Source: Planctomycetota bacterium
GTDB lineage: Bacteria > Planctomycetota > PUPC01
Assembly: GCA_003553185.1 (NCBI GenBank)
Contig: PUPC01000132.1
Location: 1 to 37,329 of the forward strand
Length of the DNA: 37,329 bases
Reading direction: 5' to 3'
Shown here in pieces: positions 23,712-32,358 of the stretch (the stretch's first letter is position 1; every line of letters starts with the position of its first letter). The position numbers and the translations under genes are program-made. The notes beneath the pieces are model-generated. The model ran no database searches. It saw nothing but the letters and a program-made list of their open reading frames with translations, and was not told where the DNA came from.

Positions 23712-25418
23712 TCACGAGGCATTCATAGCGGGGTTCTTTGCCGTTCGCCGGGCGCCTTTTGCTATGGAAGAATAGAATACGCCGATCAGACACAGGAACC
23801 ACGCTGCGGTACAGATCGCCCCGAACCATTCTCCCACGGTCAGGTAAGGTGATACTTGCTCGGTTTTTGTGGCCACGCCGTGCAGCACACCGGCCACTTC
23901 TCTGTCCCGCCCATCGACAACCAGCCGCTTACGAATACGTCCGGTCGGATCGATGAAGGCCGAGATGCCGGTGTTAGCCGCGCGGATCAGGCCCGCCCGG
24001 CACTCGATGGCCCGGAAGACGGCGATGGCCAGATGCTGGTCCATCTCGGTGCTATCCTTGAACCATGCCTCGTTGGTCAGGTTGGCGATGAAATCCATCT
24101 CCCCGTGTTCGCGTGCAAAATTGGCGACGACCCGGGGGAACGCATCTTCGTAGCAGATCGTCGGGGCGAATGTCCAGCCGTCGATCTCGAAAAGCTTGGG
24201 CGAATCCCCCGGCGTCATATCGTAATGATAGGGGACGATGAAATCGACCGCCCAACCGAACAGCCAGCGCAGTGGCACATACTCGCCGAACGGGACCAGG
24301 TGCAGCTTGTCGTAGCGGACTGCGTCCTCGACATCATGGTTCTGCGGAAGCAGGAAGGCGCTGTTGTAGGTAATTGTGGGGTCCTCGGGATACGGGTGAC
24401 TGTTTGCGCTGATAACCAGCGTGGCCTTGCTCGTCAGGGGGCGGACCCTCTCGATCTGGCGGGCGTATCTTCTGACACGACCGCGAATTCTCAGCCATTG
24501 CTCTGTGTGTCGCAGCTCGGGGTTGTCATTGAGCCACTGCCTCAGAAATTCCTGGCGTCGGAAGTCGAAAAAGCCCGGCGGGGCCATGGTCTCTGGCCAG
24601 AGGATGAGGTCGGGCGGCGGATCGTGGGCCAAGGCCTCGTCTGTCAGTTCCAGGTAGGTCTCGAACATCTTCTCGACGCTTTCGGTGGTCCATTGTTCCT
24701 TCAAACTCTGTGGGATGTTCCCCTGAATCACCGCGACGCGCGGCCCCTCGATTACCTCGACAGTGGCAAGCCGAAAGAAACCGTAAGAGACGGAGCCGGC
24801 GAATACCAAGACCACCGCAATCCCGGTCGCCAATGCAGGCCGCCGACGGCTGGGCGCCCTGCCCTTGCCGAAATGAAGGATGGCGTCGGCAACAAGCCCG
24901 TTCACCGCTACCAGCAGGAAAGTCACGCCCGGTGCTCCGAAGAAGTCGGCGATCTGTATCACCGGCAACACCCGGTACTGGGTGTGGGCGAACAGCAGCC
25001 AGGGAAGCCCGGTGAAAAGAACGCTCCGGAGCCCCTCGAGCCCAGTCCACGTGAGAGGAGCCGAAAGAGCAAATGGGATGCCTCCGCCGTATCCGAGCCG
25101 GCGGACCGCCGCGCAAAAGAGGATGAAATAGAGCGAGAGATATATCCCGAGAAGCGCCGGCAAGAACCACATGACATGCCGCAACCAGATGAAGCCGACC
25201 GTGCCGTGCACGAATCCGGCGAACCACAGGATGAGCCAGCCCAGCTTTCCGGGCTTTAAGCGGAGCGCGACCAGCAGGGGCACAAGGGCTACCCAGGCAA
25301 ACACGCTGGCTTCTGTGGGAGGCAGCGCCAGGAGAAGCAGACCGACGGTGGCGGCGGAGGCGATGGCAAGAAAAAGAATATTGCGATTCGACTTATTCGT
25401 TTTGTTCTCGGACAACAT
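23712..25418 (-). CDS. lnt: Apolipoprotein N-acyltransferase (568 aa)
   Basis: Lnt adds the third acyl chain to the N-terminal cysteine of lipoproteins at the inner membrane. The N-terminal half has about six membrane helices; the nitrilase-like domain (about 225-525) carries the catalytic glutamate E276 (WPET), lysine K371 (YDKLHLVPFGEY) and cysteine C422 (ICYED). A last membrane helix lies near 540. The length of 568 exceeds the usual 500-540, mostly from an insertion between the Glu and Lys motifs (about 285-335). ATG at 25418 has AGGAA upstream and lies 26 bases inside the RDD gene. It fits with the several lipoproteins encoded here. Confidence 0.96.
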   Translation of the reverse strand: MLSENKTNKSNRNILFLAIASAATVGLLLLALPPTEASVFAWVALVPLLVALRLKPGKLGWLILWFAGFVHGTVGFIWLRHVMWFLPALLGIYLSLYFILFCAAVRRLGYGGGIPFALSAPLTWTGLEGLRSVLFTGLPWLLFAHTQYRVLPVIQIADFFGAPGVTFLLVAVNGLVADAILHFGKGRAPSRRRPALATGIAVVLVFAGSVSYGFFRLATVEVIEGPRVAVIQGNIPQSLKEQWTTESVEKMFETYLELTDEALAHDPPPDLILWPETMAPPGFFDFRRQEFLRQWLNDNPELRHTEQWLRIRGRVRRYARQIERVRPLTSKATLVISANSHPYPEDPTITYNSAFLLPQNHDVEDAVRYDKLHLVPFGEYVPLRWLFGWAVDFIVPYHYDMTPGDSPKLFEIDGWTFAPTICYEDAFPRVVANFAREHGEMDFIANLTNEAWFKDSTEMDQHLAIAVFRAIECRAGLIRAANTGISAFIDPTGRIRKRLVVDGRDREVAGVLHGVATKTEQVSPYLTVGEWFGAICTAAWFLCLIGVFYSSIAKGARRTAKNPAMNAS

Positions 25419-26922
25419 ACGTTCCTGCTAAAACATCTCCTAGTCGTTGGGAACCACGCGTATTCAACAGCACAAACGAACCGCCAAGCCAGCTCAGCGG
25501 GATGGCCAGTGTGTCCGCAGCGGCACGGATCGCGTTGCGTAGCAGGGCTTCCGAGGCGCTGGGGTAACCGCCGTTGCGACTGACGACAATTATGCCCATC
25601 GCCTGCTTGCCGAAGGTATGCCCGGTCCGCGCCTCGAATATGGAAAAATACAAAAGCTCAAGGGCCGAGAAGCCGATGAGCAGTTCGACCCAGCTCGAAA
25701 TCCCCGCAAAATTACTCAGCACCGCCAGCACCAAAACGATCAGAATCAGGTCGATCAGGTACGCAGCCACTCGCCGGGGCCACGAGGCGAGGGTGTACTC
25801 CAGCCCAGCGATCTCAACCCGCCGGGGCAATGAACGATTCCGAACCAGCGACACAATCAGAACGATCACGCTGATGACCGCAATCGCGACCAGCCACACC
25901 AGGTGGTCGACCATCCCCTGCCAGACCGGGTCCGCCATAATGGGCCTTGGTACCGACCAGTCCGCGCCGTCGAACTGTGAGACGAGAATCCTGTGCTCCG
26001 TACTTAGAAACAGGTGGGCGGAATCCTCCCACGTGACGGCGACCATCTCAACCGTCTGCTCCACCGGCTCGTTGGTGATCGACTCGATGGTGTGAAAAGG
26101 CGGCCATTTCTCGTCTTTTCGGACACGGTAGGCAAGGAGTCTTTTCTCGCGCAGCCGGGCAGGAAGCGAGGTAAAAACGACCATCGGCCGGCCATCGTGT
26201 TCGGCGACGGCGAAGCCCAGGGCGTCCCTGGCGGTCGCAATGGTGTCCGGCTCACCAAGGCCGTCCGCTGTTAGTTCGGCGACGTTTAACGCTTTGCTTT
26301 CCTGATGGCGGTCGAGAACCCAGAATACCCAGCGAGATTCTGCGGTGAGCAGCGTCCGAACGTCGATGCAGCGGGGCGCGCCCGGGCCGGGCTGATAGAG
26401 AGGCCGGCGCTGCCAGTCCGCCCTCAGGAACCTGCTTGAACGAGATGCCGCCCCCTCATCGGCGACCGCGAGCGGAGCAGACGCAAGATGAAGTCCACCG
26501 TCTGGACCGGCCCCGAACGCCATGAGCGTCCCGTCTATTACCATTGCCGCCTGCGGCCGCCAGTTGAACCACCAGTCGGCGTGGCCCACGTTCCGAAACG
26601 ACTGGTCATCCAGCCGCACCACCGACGTTTTGAGAAACATATAAAAATGGCCGTCGTGCCAGATGATCGTACTGTAATCGCCGCGGAGTTCTGCAACACG
26701 GCTCCAGGAGCCGTGCTCGTCGCGGCGCCAGGCAGCGACCGTCTGCTCCTCCCCTTTCAACCTCTGGACAAAAAGGTGAAGTGCCTCGTCTGTGGTCACG
26801 GCGACCGGCCGGCGGAACCGCTCGAACGGTCCCTGTGCCAGACCGGGCGTGCCGATTGCGAGGAACACAACCGCCGCCAGCACCAAGCGGGAGGTGCGAT
26901 TTGTGCTGTGATGCTTCAACAT
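25393..26922 (-). CDS. RDD-family membrane protein with large extracytoplasmic domain (509 aa)
   Basis: A signal peptide (about 1-30, ending near GLAQG) is followed by about 300 residues rich in beta strands and W/F/D spacing suggestive of a beta-propeller-like domain. One membrane helix comes next (about 335-357). The C-terminal part (about 380-505) is an RDD domain: RRVAAYLIDLILI with R and D, a second helix, and the GHTFGKQAMGIIVV signature, then the R/D motif in QRLGDVLAGTYVV. RDD proteins are multi-pass membrane proteins, some linked to transport, but without one shared function. The soluble N-terminal addition is unusual. It overlaps acpS by seven bases and lnt by 26. The RDD call is firm; the propeller call is an impression. 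Confidence 0.8.
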   Translation of the reverse strand: MLKHHSTNRTSRLVLAAVVFLAIGTPGLAQGPFERFRRPVAVTTDEALHLFVQRLKGEEQTVAAWRRDEHGSWSRVAELRGDYSTIIWHDGHFYMFLKTSVVRLDDQSFRNVGHADWWFNWRPQAAMVIDGTLMAFGAGPDGGLHLASAPLAVADEGAASRSSRFLRADWQRRPLYQPGPGAPRCIDVRTLLTAESRWVFWVLDRHQESKALNVAELTADGLGEPDTIATARDALGFAVAEHDGRPMVVFTSLPARLREKRLLAYRVRKDEKWPPFHTIESITNEPVEQTVEMVAVTWEDSAHLFLSTEHRILVSQFDGADWSVPRPIMADPVWQGMVDHLVWLVAIAVISVIVLIVSLVRNRSLPRRVEIAGLEYTLASWPRRVAAYLIDLILIVLVLAVLSNFAGISSWVELLIGFSALELLYFSIFEARTGHTFGKQAMGIIVVSRNGGYPSASEALLRNAIRAAADTLAIPLSWLGGSFVLLNTRGSQRLGDVLAGTYVVREQNE

Positions 26923-27302
26923 TTGCCCTCTGCGATCGCGTGTGCGGCCGCGTAGTTTCCTGTGTGCGAAATCGATATGTGCATACGGCCGATGCCGCGT
27001 TCTTCTGCACGCTGCCGGGCACCGCCCGAGAGCCGGACCACCGGTTCGCCCGTGGGACGGAGCTGAACTTCTACATCTCGCCAGCGGACCTGTCCGGTCC
27101 AGCCGGTCCCCAGCGCCTTGAACACCGCTTCTTTGACAGCAAACCGGCCGGCTAGATGCTCGATCATCGACTCGGTCGATTCGGCATATTCGATCTCGCC
27201 CTCCGTGAACACTCGGCGGAGGAACCGGTCTCCGTGCCGATCGAGCACCTCCTCGATCCGCCTCATCTCAACTATATCGATGCCCGTTCCCACGATTCCC
27301 AA
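26916..27302 (-). CDS. acpS: Holo-[acyl-carrier-protein] synthase (128 aa)
   Basis: AcpS transfers phosphopantetheine from CoA to apo-ACP. The magnesium ligands are D9 (GTGIDIV) and E58 (RFAVKEAVFKALG), and the C-terminal HISISHTGNYAAA is typical. Start: TTG at 27302 is preferred, because AGGA lies eight bases upstream and the product then has family length; the longer open frame adds an unrelated leader. The promoter is at 27328-27356. It overlaps the RDD gene by seven bases. It is the head of an acpS - RDD - lnt group, all read leftwards. Confidence 0.93.
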   Translation of the reverse strand: MGIVGTGIDIVEMRRIEEVLDRHGDRFLRRVFTEGEIEYAESTESMIEHLAGRFAVKEAVFKALGTGWTGQVRWRDVEVQLRPTGEPVVRLSGGARQRAEERGIGRMHISISHTGNYAAAHAIAEGKC

Positions 27303-27327
27303 GGTATCATTCCTGCCCGGTCCGACT

Positions 27328-27356
27328 ATTATAGATTGTCCCCCAATCGATTTCCA
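27328..27356 (-). promoter_or_regulatory. Promoter of the acpS group
   Basis: Minus strand: TGGAAA (27356-27351), 17 bases, perfect TATAAT (27333-27328). Start near 27320, about 18 bases before the TTG start codon. Confidence 0.6.
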
Positions 27357-27403
27357 GCACAGGGCCGGCCTATGAAGCCCGGGCAAAGTGCGGGGAGAGG
27401 GAG

Positions 27404-27432
27404 TTGACGTGGCTCATGGCCGTTGCTATCGT
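27404..27432 (+). promoter_or_regulatory. Candidate promoter of the plus-strand envelope operon
   Basis: TTGACG (27404-27409), 17 bases, TATCGT (27427-27432). A better -10, TATACT (27434-27439), lies seven bases on but is too far from this -35. Either would give a start 40-50 bases before the GTG at 27484. Confidence 0.45.
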
Positions 27433-27483
27433 CTATACTGCTTGATCCTGGACCCAGTTGCCAAAAGTCTTCGGAGTTCGAGT

Positions 27484-28599
27484 GTGCTGATTTCATTTGC
27501 GATCGCCCTGTTCGCGTCTGCCGTGATCTGTTCGGCGGTCCTGTCGATTGCCGTCCGCCGGCTGGCGGTGAAAGTCGGGCTGATCGACAGGCCGGCCCAC
27601 CGCAAGATGCATTCCGAACCGACCCCATTGGGCGGCGGGATCGCCATCTTCGCCACGACTGCGGGGATTATTTGTGCCGCACTCCTTTTTTCCATTGTCC
27701 AGAACGCGCTGGGGATCAGCCCCTGGCTGCCTAATCTGCTGCACAGCCAGATACCGCTCGTGGTGGCCCGTGCCCCGGTGGCTTTCTATGTGCTCGCCGG
27801 GGGAGCCGTCATTTTTGTGCTCGGCCTGGTCGACGACATTCGCGGGTTGCGGCCCTGGCAGCGGCTTGCGGTCCAGGCGGGGGTGGCCGCGGCTCTTTAT
27901 TTCGCGTCAGAGGACCTTCGGCTGACCGCGTTCGCCGAGTGGCCAGTGCTCCCATTCTGCTACACGGTCTTGTGGATTGTCGGGCTGACCAACGCATTCA
28001 ACCTTCTTGACAACATGGACGGGTTGAGTGCCGGGGTCGCGATGATTGTCTCGCTGGTTCTTATCGTCATCGCGATTATGACCGAGCAGTACTTCATGGC
28101 GGCGACACTGCTGGTCTTTTGCGGGGCGCTGCTCGGATTCCTGGGTTTGAACTTCCCGCCCGCCTCGTTGTTTATGGGTGACGCCGGCAGCATGTTCATC
28201 GGATACATGCTGGGAGTTTCGACCATCCTATTCACCTATTTTGTTCCCGGCGAGGGCATCAGCCCGGTATCCGCCCTGCTCACGCCGGTCGTCGTGATGG
28301 CAGTCCCTCTCTACGACACCATCTCGGTGGTGCTCATACGTCTGGGCGAGCGGCGGCCGATCATGGTCGCGGACAAAAGCCATTTCTCTCACCGGCTGGT
28401 CGACCTGGGCATGACCCCGCGTTCCGCCGTCCTGACGATCTATCTGTTCACCCTCGCGACCGGTCTGCTCGCCCCGCTGCTGCTCAAGGTCAGCCCCGCC
28501 TTATCGTGGCTGGTGCTGGCCGACGTCGCTCTGCTGCTGTTTCTCGTATGGCTGCTCGAGCATGCCGGCCGCATTGGTCAGACACAGGAGGGCGAATAG
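27484..28599 (+). CDS. WecA/MraY-type undecaprenyl-phosphate sugar-1-phosphate transferase (371 aa)
   Basis: This multi-pass enzyme loads a nucleotide-activated sugar phosphate (for WecA, GlcNAc-1-phosphate) onto undecaprenyl phosphate, the first step of surface glycan synthesis. Family motifs: RKMHSEPTPLGGG (40-52), the LVDD aspartates D117-D118, FNLLDNMDGLSAG (172-184) and FMGDAGSMFIGYMLG (D233). About ten membrane helices. WecA/TagO type is favoured over MraY because of the DNMDG motif and neighbours, but the exact sugar is not known. Start: GTG at 27484 with GGAG seven bases upstream; an earlier in-frame GTG at 27388 lies within the promoter and is rejected. It ends in a one-base overlap with the next gene. 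Confidence 0.9.
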   Translation: MLISFAIALFASAVICSAVLSIAVRRLAVKVGLIDRPAHRKMHSEPTPLGGGIAIFATTAGIICAALLFSIVQNALGISPWLPNLLHSQIPLVVARAPVAFYVLAGGAVIFVLGLVDDIRGLRPWQRLAVQAGVAAALYFASEDLRLTAFAEWPVLPFCYTVLWIVGLTNAFNLLDNMDGLSAGVAMIVSLVLIVIAIMTEQYFMAATLLVFCGALLGFLGLNFPPASLFMGDAGSMFIGYMLGVSTILFTYFVPGEGISPVSALLTPVVVMAVPLYDTISVVLIRLGERRPIMVADKSHFSHRLVDLGMTPRSAVLTIYLFTLATGLLAPLLLKVSPALSWLVLADVALLLFLVWLLEHAGRIGQTQEGE

Positions 28600-30947
28600 T
28601 GACGAGCGACAGGCGCGACGGGAGCACACCCGACCGTTCCGCCGTTTTCTTCTCGCGGGCGCTTCTCTCGACAGGCCTTTTCCTGTTGGTGCTGACACCG
28701 ATCGCCGTTGTCACTATGGCCGGGACGGGGACGGACGCCGTGCATCTCCTGACTCTGTCTCTGGCGTTCGCCGGGGCGTTCTTTCTTTTCCTACAAATGA
28801 TTTTCGACTGGCAGCTTCGGGTGCCCTGGGGCTGGCCCGTATTGCTGGCACTGGGCATGCTGGTCATCGGGGTCGCTTCCGGGCTGTTTTCGAGCTGTCC
28901 CCAGGCCGCAATCATGACGCTGCTCACTTGGGTCGGCTATCTCGCCGTATTTCTGCTCGGAACACTTATGGGCCGCGGCGACGCCGGCTGGAAGGTCACG
29001 CGAGCCATCTGTGCCCTCGCCCTGCCCCTGGCTGTGTACGCGGTGCTGCAATATGGGGTCTTGCTCGATGAACTCGCCGAGATCATCCGCGAGGATAAAA
29101 GGGCGGTCCTGACCCAGATGGGATTGGCTGAGCGCGATTACGAGGCGCTGCTGCGGCGTGCCGAGAGTAGGCGTGTGTTTGGCACGTTCGCCCTGCCGAC
29201 GAGTCTGGCAGCGTTTTTCCTGCTCACGATTCCACCGTCAGTTGCTATGGCCTCGGCTGCTCGAACAAAAAAGGCGCGCTGCCTGTCAGCCGCTGTTGTT
29301 GCCTTGGCTGCAATCGGCCTGTTTCTCACGTTTTCCAAGGGCGGCTGGTTGGTCGCGTTGATGGTGCTGCTCCTCTTCTTCGTCGTGCAGGGCCGCGGTT
29401 GGTTACGTCGACAATGGAAGGTGTGCGGAATTTTGGTGTTCGCGGCGGCCCTAACATTTGGAGTGTTCTATTCCGTCTCGCCCGGCCTGCGAGGGCGTCT
29501 GGGGGCGATGCGACACGAGTTCCGAGCTTCTGCCAGGGTGCGTGTCCAGTATTGGACGGCCGGCCTTTCCATGTGGCGGACCCGGCCGGTTCTTGGCATC
29601 GGACCGGGCAACTTCCGGCACCACTATCTTAGCCACAAGCCGGTCGCCGCCGAAGAGGTGCGATACGCTCATAACGATTACGTCCAACTGCTCGCGGAAG
29701 GCGGACCGACTGCGGCGGCGGTCTACGGCCTGTTCTGGCTGGCGGTGCTGGCCATTGCGTGGCGGGCGGTAAAAATACGGGCGGGGGAAGCCGCCCCGAT
29801 TAAAGCGGGCGGGCCCGACCACGGTGAAGATACGAAGCCGTTCCCTGCCCGGTGGCTGGTGCCCGCTGCCGCGCTGTGCGGCATTCTGATGGCCGAAATG
29901 CTCGCCCGCCCGATGTCTGTCTCCGCGAGCGATTGGGTGAACCGGTTGGCGTTTCTGGCGTTTGCCGGTCTGTGGGCCGCCGGCTACGCCATCTCCGGCC
30001 TGGTATCCGTCGAAAGGCAATCCCGTCGTGCCCTGCAAATCGGCCTTGTGGCGGGACTGCTCGCCTTCGCTCTGCACTCTTTTCTCGATCCGAATCTATA
30101 CGTCGAGGGCGTTGCGACCGTGGCGTTCGCCCTCGCCGGGGTTGTCGTCGCCCCCAGCTTGCGGCATCGCACGGTACAGCTCCGGGCAACGCAGCGGCTG
30201 GTTGTGTTGATCGCCGGAGCGGTAATTTGTCTGGGTATTCTGTTTGTCGTATCGCGGGTGTCGCTCGCTCGTACTACGGTTCAACAGGGCGAGGCCGTCC
30301 TTGGTCAACTCCACGCGGCCGACCGGCCTGAAGAAGTGCGCCGGCTGGCAGCACAGGGAGAAGCCATCTTCTCGGAGGCGGTCCGCGGTAATCCGTTTGA
30401 TTTCCGAGCGCATCTTGGTCGGGCCGAATGTCTCGAGATAAAACTCGCGTTACATCCGACCCGCGAGCACTTCTCCAATGCCGTGGCGGCGTGGCGCAGC
30501 ACGATCCGGCGCAATCCGTCGGGTGCCGAGTTTCACTGGCGGCTGGGCCAGTTGTTCGCAGAGTATGCCGACCATGACCTGATCCGGATCCTGATATCGG
30601 ACCGATATGCCCCCGAGTACGCCGATGCCATGCCCCCCCTGCCCTCCCCTGTTCGGAAAGTCTATCGGCCGGCCGTGGCGCACATGGCGCGGGCAACGGA
30701 ACTTGCTCCCACCAGCCCCCGGGTGCGTCTGCGATACGGCCGCGTGCTCAAGCAGGCCGGCCAGGCCGAGGCGGCAACCGAGCAGCTTCATATCGCGCTG
30801 GAGTTGAACCGGCGGATGATCGCCGGGGACGCGCCCAAACGCCAGTTGCTTGACACTGCTGAACTGGACGAGATAAAGCGGGAGCTCAAGTTGATTGAGA
30901 GGGGCGGGGGTGGTATAATTCCTTTTGAAAGGCCCGGGCATCGATGA
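28599..30947 (+). CDS. O-antigen ligase/polymerase-like membrane protein with TPR tail (782 aa)
   Basis: About ten membrane helices span residues 20-560. The Wzy_C / O-antigen ligase signature is present in the central periplasmic part: MWRTRPVLGIGPGNF, then H, then YAHNDYVQLLAEGG. Residues about 575-770 form a helical tail of two or three TPR-like repeats after the last membrane helix. Such proteins join or polymerise lipid-linked glycans at the periplasmic face. Ligase or polymerase cannot be decided. The start is GTG at 28599, sharing a base with the previous stop (TAGTG) and having AGGAGG seven bases upstream. The stop overlaps bamD by four bases. A promoter for the downstream genes lies in its 3' end. 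Confidence 0.88.
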   Translation: MTSDRRDGSTPDRSAVFFSRALLSTGLFLLVLTPIAVVTMAGTGTDAVHLLTLSLAFAGAFFLFLQMIFDWQLRVPWGWPVLLALGMLVIGVASGLFSSCPQAAIMTLLTWVGYLAVFLLGTLMGRGDAGWKVTRAICALALPLAVYAVLQYGVLLDELAEIIREDKRAVLTQMGLAERDYEALLRRAESRRVFGTFALPTSLAAFFLLTIPPSVAMASAARTKKARCLSAAVVALAAIGLFLTFSKGGWLVALMVLLLFFVVQGRGWLRRQWKVCGILVFAAALTFGVFYSVSPGLRGRLGAMRHEFRASARVRVQYWTAGLSMWRTRPVLGIGPGNFRHHYLSHKPVAAEEVRYAHNDYVQLLAEGGPTAAAVYGLFWLAVLAIAWRAVKIRAGEAAPIKAGGPDHGEDTKPFPARWLVPAAALCGILMAEMLARPMSVSASDWVNRLAFLAFAGLWAAGYAISGLVSVERQSRRALQIGLVAGLLAFALHSFLDPNLYVEGVATVAFALAGVVVAPSLRHRTVQLRATQRLVVLIAGAVICLGILFVVSRVSLARTTVQQGEAVLGQLHAADRPEEVRRLAAQGEAIFSEAVRGNPFDFRAHLGRAECLEIKLALHPTREHFSNAVAAWRSTIRRNPSGAEFHWRLGQLFAEYADHDLIRILISDRYAPEYADAMPPLPSPVRKVYRPAVAHMARATELAPTSPRVRLRYGRVLKQAGQAEAATEQLHIALELNRRMIAGDAPKRQLLDTAELDEIKRELKLIERGGGGIIPFERPGHR
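30891..30919 (+). promoter_or_regulatory. Internal promoter before bamD
   Basis: TTGATT (30891-30896), 17 bases, perfect TATAAT (30914-30919), inside the end of the O-antigen ligase-like gene. The start near 30926 is 18 bases before the bamD ATG. It could express bamD - lptE - ftsH independently of the glycan genes. Confidence 0.55.
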
Positions 30948-31825
30948 TTTCACCGCGACAATATTTTCTGCTAATGCTGCTGCTCATCCCGGTAGGGTGC
31001 GGGCGCCCCGGCGCCGCGTATGTCCGGCCCGATGCGTTGTACGAACAGGCAACCGAGCTGGCTGATGACGGCCGCCACCTTGCGGCCGCCCGATCACTGG
31101 AGCAGTTCGCACGGGATTTTCCGCACGACGAGAGGGCGCACGTAGCACAGTATAACAGCGGGATAGAATATCGTGCCGCAGGCGAGCCGGCTCGGGCCTT
31201 CCGCGCGTTCAGGATATTGCGGCGTCGGTTCGAGTATTCCTGGCTCATACCGGATGCGAACGAACATGTCCTGGAGATCGGCCGGGAGCTTCTGGAGGCC
31301 GGTGATCGGCTGGGCCTGGATGCGTTAGAGTTTGTGATAACGTCCGCCCGGCGGAGCGCGGCGGCGGTCGAGGCACATCTGGCCCTGGGCGAGTATTACT
31401 ATGAACGGGGCCGGTTCGCCGATGCCCGTCACGAGTTTGCGACGGTCGGCGCCGAGTACCCGAATCACGAGAAAGCTCTGTACGCGGAGTTCCGGGCCGC
31501 ACTGTGCGCATATCGGCAGATCGGCCGGCCGGTGCGCAACATGCAGCACCTGCGGGAAGCCCGCGTCCGATTTCAGGAGCTGGTCGAATCCGACCTCGAG
31601 CCGCGGCAGCGGGAACTGGCGGAACGCTATCTCAAGGCCACGGCCGAACTCGGGGCCGACCGCCATTTGGACATGGCACGGTTCCACCTGAAACAGGGCC
31701 GGCTACCGCGCGCCCGGGCCCACCTGGAGGAAGTGATCCGCAGGTATCCGGAGGCCGGAGAACGAGTCGCTGCTGCACAAGAAGTTCTGGAACTGATCCA
31801 AAACCGGTATAATAAAGAGGAATGA
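30944..31825 (+). CDS. BamD-like outer-membrane assembly lipoprotein with TPRs (293 aa)
   Basis: The leader ends in LIPVGC, a lipobox with C19. The mature protein is helical with TPR-type repeats (RPDALYEQATELADDGRHLAAARSLEQF; VEAHLALGEYYYERGRFADARHEF; and a C-terminal repeat HLKQGRLPRARAHLEEVIRRYPE). This matches BamD/YfiO, the lipoprotein partner of BamA in outer-membrane beta-barrel insertion. Divergence is high, so a general TPR lipoprotein remains possible. The ATG overlaps the previous stop (ATGA). It is followed by lptE with the same type of overlap. A promoter lies immediately upstream. Confidence 0.75.
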   Translation: MISPRQYFLLMLLLIPVGCGRPGAAYVRPDALYEQATELADDGRHLAAARSLEQFARDFPHDERAHVAQYNSGIEYRAAGEPARAFRAFRILRRRFEYSWLIPDANEHVLEIGRELLEAGDRLGLDALEFVITSARRSAAAVEAHLALGEYYYERGRFADARHEFATVGAEYPNHEKALYAEFRAALCAYRQIGRPVRNMQHLREARVRFQELVESDLEPRQRELAERYLKATAELGADRHLDMARFHLKQGRLPRARAHLEEVIRRYPEAGERVAAAQEVLELIQNRYNKEE

Positions 31826-32343
31826 AGACATTGAATCGAAAAGCGATATGGCTCCTGCCCGTGGCGATTGCCCTCACGAGTTGTGCCGGATATACCCATG
31901 GGTTCCGCTTGCCGGAAGGGGCTGAAGATGTCGAGACCATCGCCGTGGACATGTTTCGGAACAGAACATTATATATGAACCTTGATAGCGAATTCACGCT
32001 GGCTCTGCAGCGCGAGATCGAGGCGAAAACGCCGCTGCGCATCGCCAGCCGTGACGAGGCGGACACCCTGATCACCGGCTCGATCGAAGATTATGAGCGA
32101 GTCGTCTTGAGAGGGACAGATACCGACGAGGTGTCCAGATATCGGATAATTATGACCGTTAACTACACCTTCGAGCGATTGCCATCGGACGGCGCCGAGC
32201 GCCGTGAGATTCGCAGAGCGGTCAACTTGAAGCGATCGGCCGAGTACGAAGTCCGCTCGGCGGTGACCGAATCCCAGGCCCGAGCGCGCGCGGTTCGGCG
32301 TACGGCGCGCGGGCTGGTCAGCCACTTGTTTGAAACCTGGTAA
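31822..32343 (+). CDS. lptE: LptE-family LPS-assembly lipoprotein (173 aa)
   Basis: LptE plugs LptD and helps place lipopolysaccharide in the outer leaflet. The leader ends with LTSC (C21) and is followed at once by GY, as usual in LptE (CAGY). The mature part has the LptE pattern: VETIAVDMFRNRT, a helix with FTLALQREIEAKTPLRI, TLITGSIEDYERVVL and strands. Size is typical. The ATG overlaps the bamD stop by four bases, with AGAGG upstream. A TATAAT (31808-31813) lies just before but has no convincing -35. Confidence 0.85.
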   Translation: MKTLNRKAIWLLPVAIALTSCAGYTHGFRLPEGAEDVETIAVDMFRNRTLYMNLDSEFTLALQREIEAKTPLRIASRDEADTLITGSIEDYERVVLRGTDTDEVSRYRIIMTVNYTFERLPSDGAERREIRRAVNLKRSAEYEVRSAVTESQARARAVRRTARGLVSHLFETW

Positions 32344-32358
32344 AAAGGAGTATATCAC

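Noticed and set aside
23856-25259. Open frame of 467 codons antisense to lnt
   Set aside because: Shadow frame; lnt has all catalytic motifs on the other strand.
27388-27483. Earlier GTG start for the WecA-like gene
   Set aside because: It lies upstream of the candidate promoter and adds 32 residues not typical of the family; GTG at 27484 has a well-spaced GGAG.
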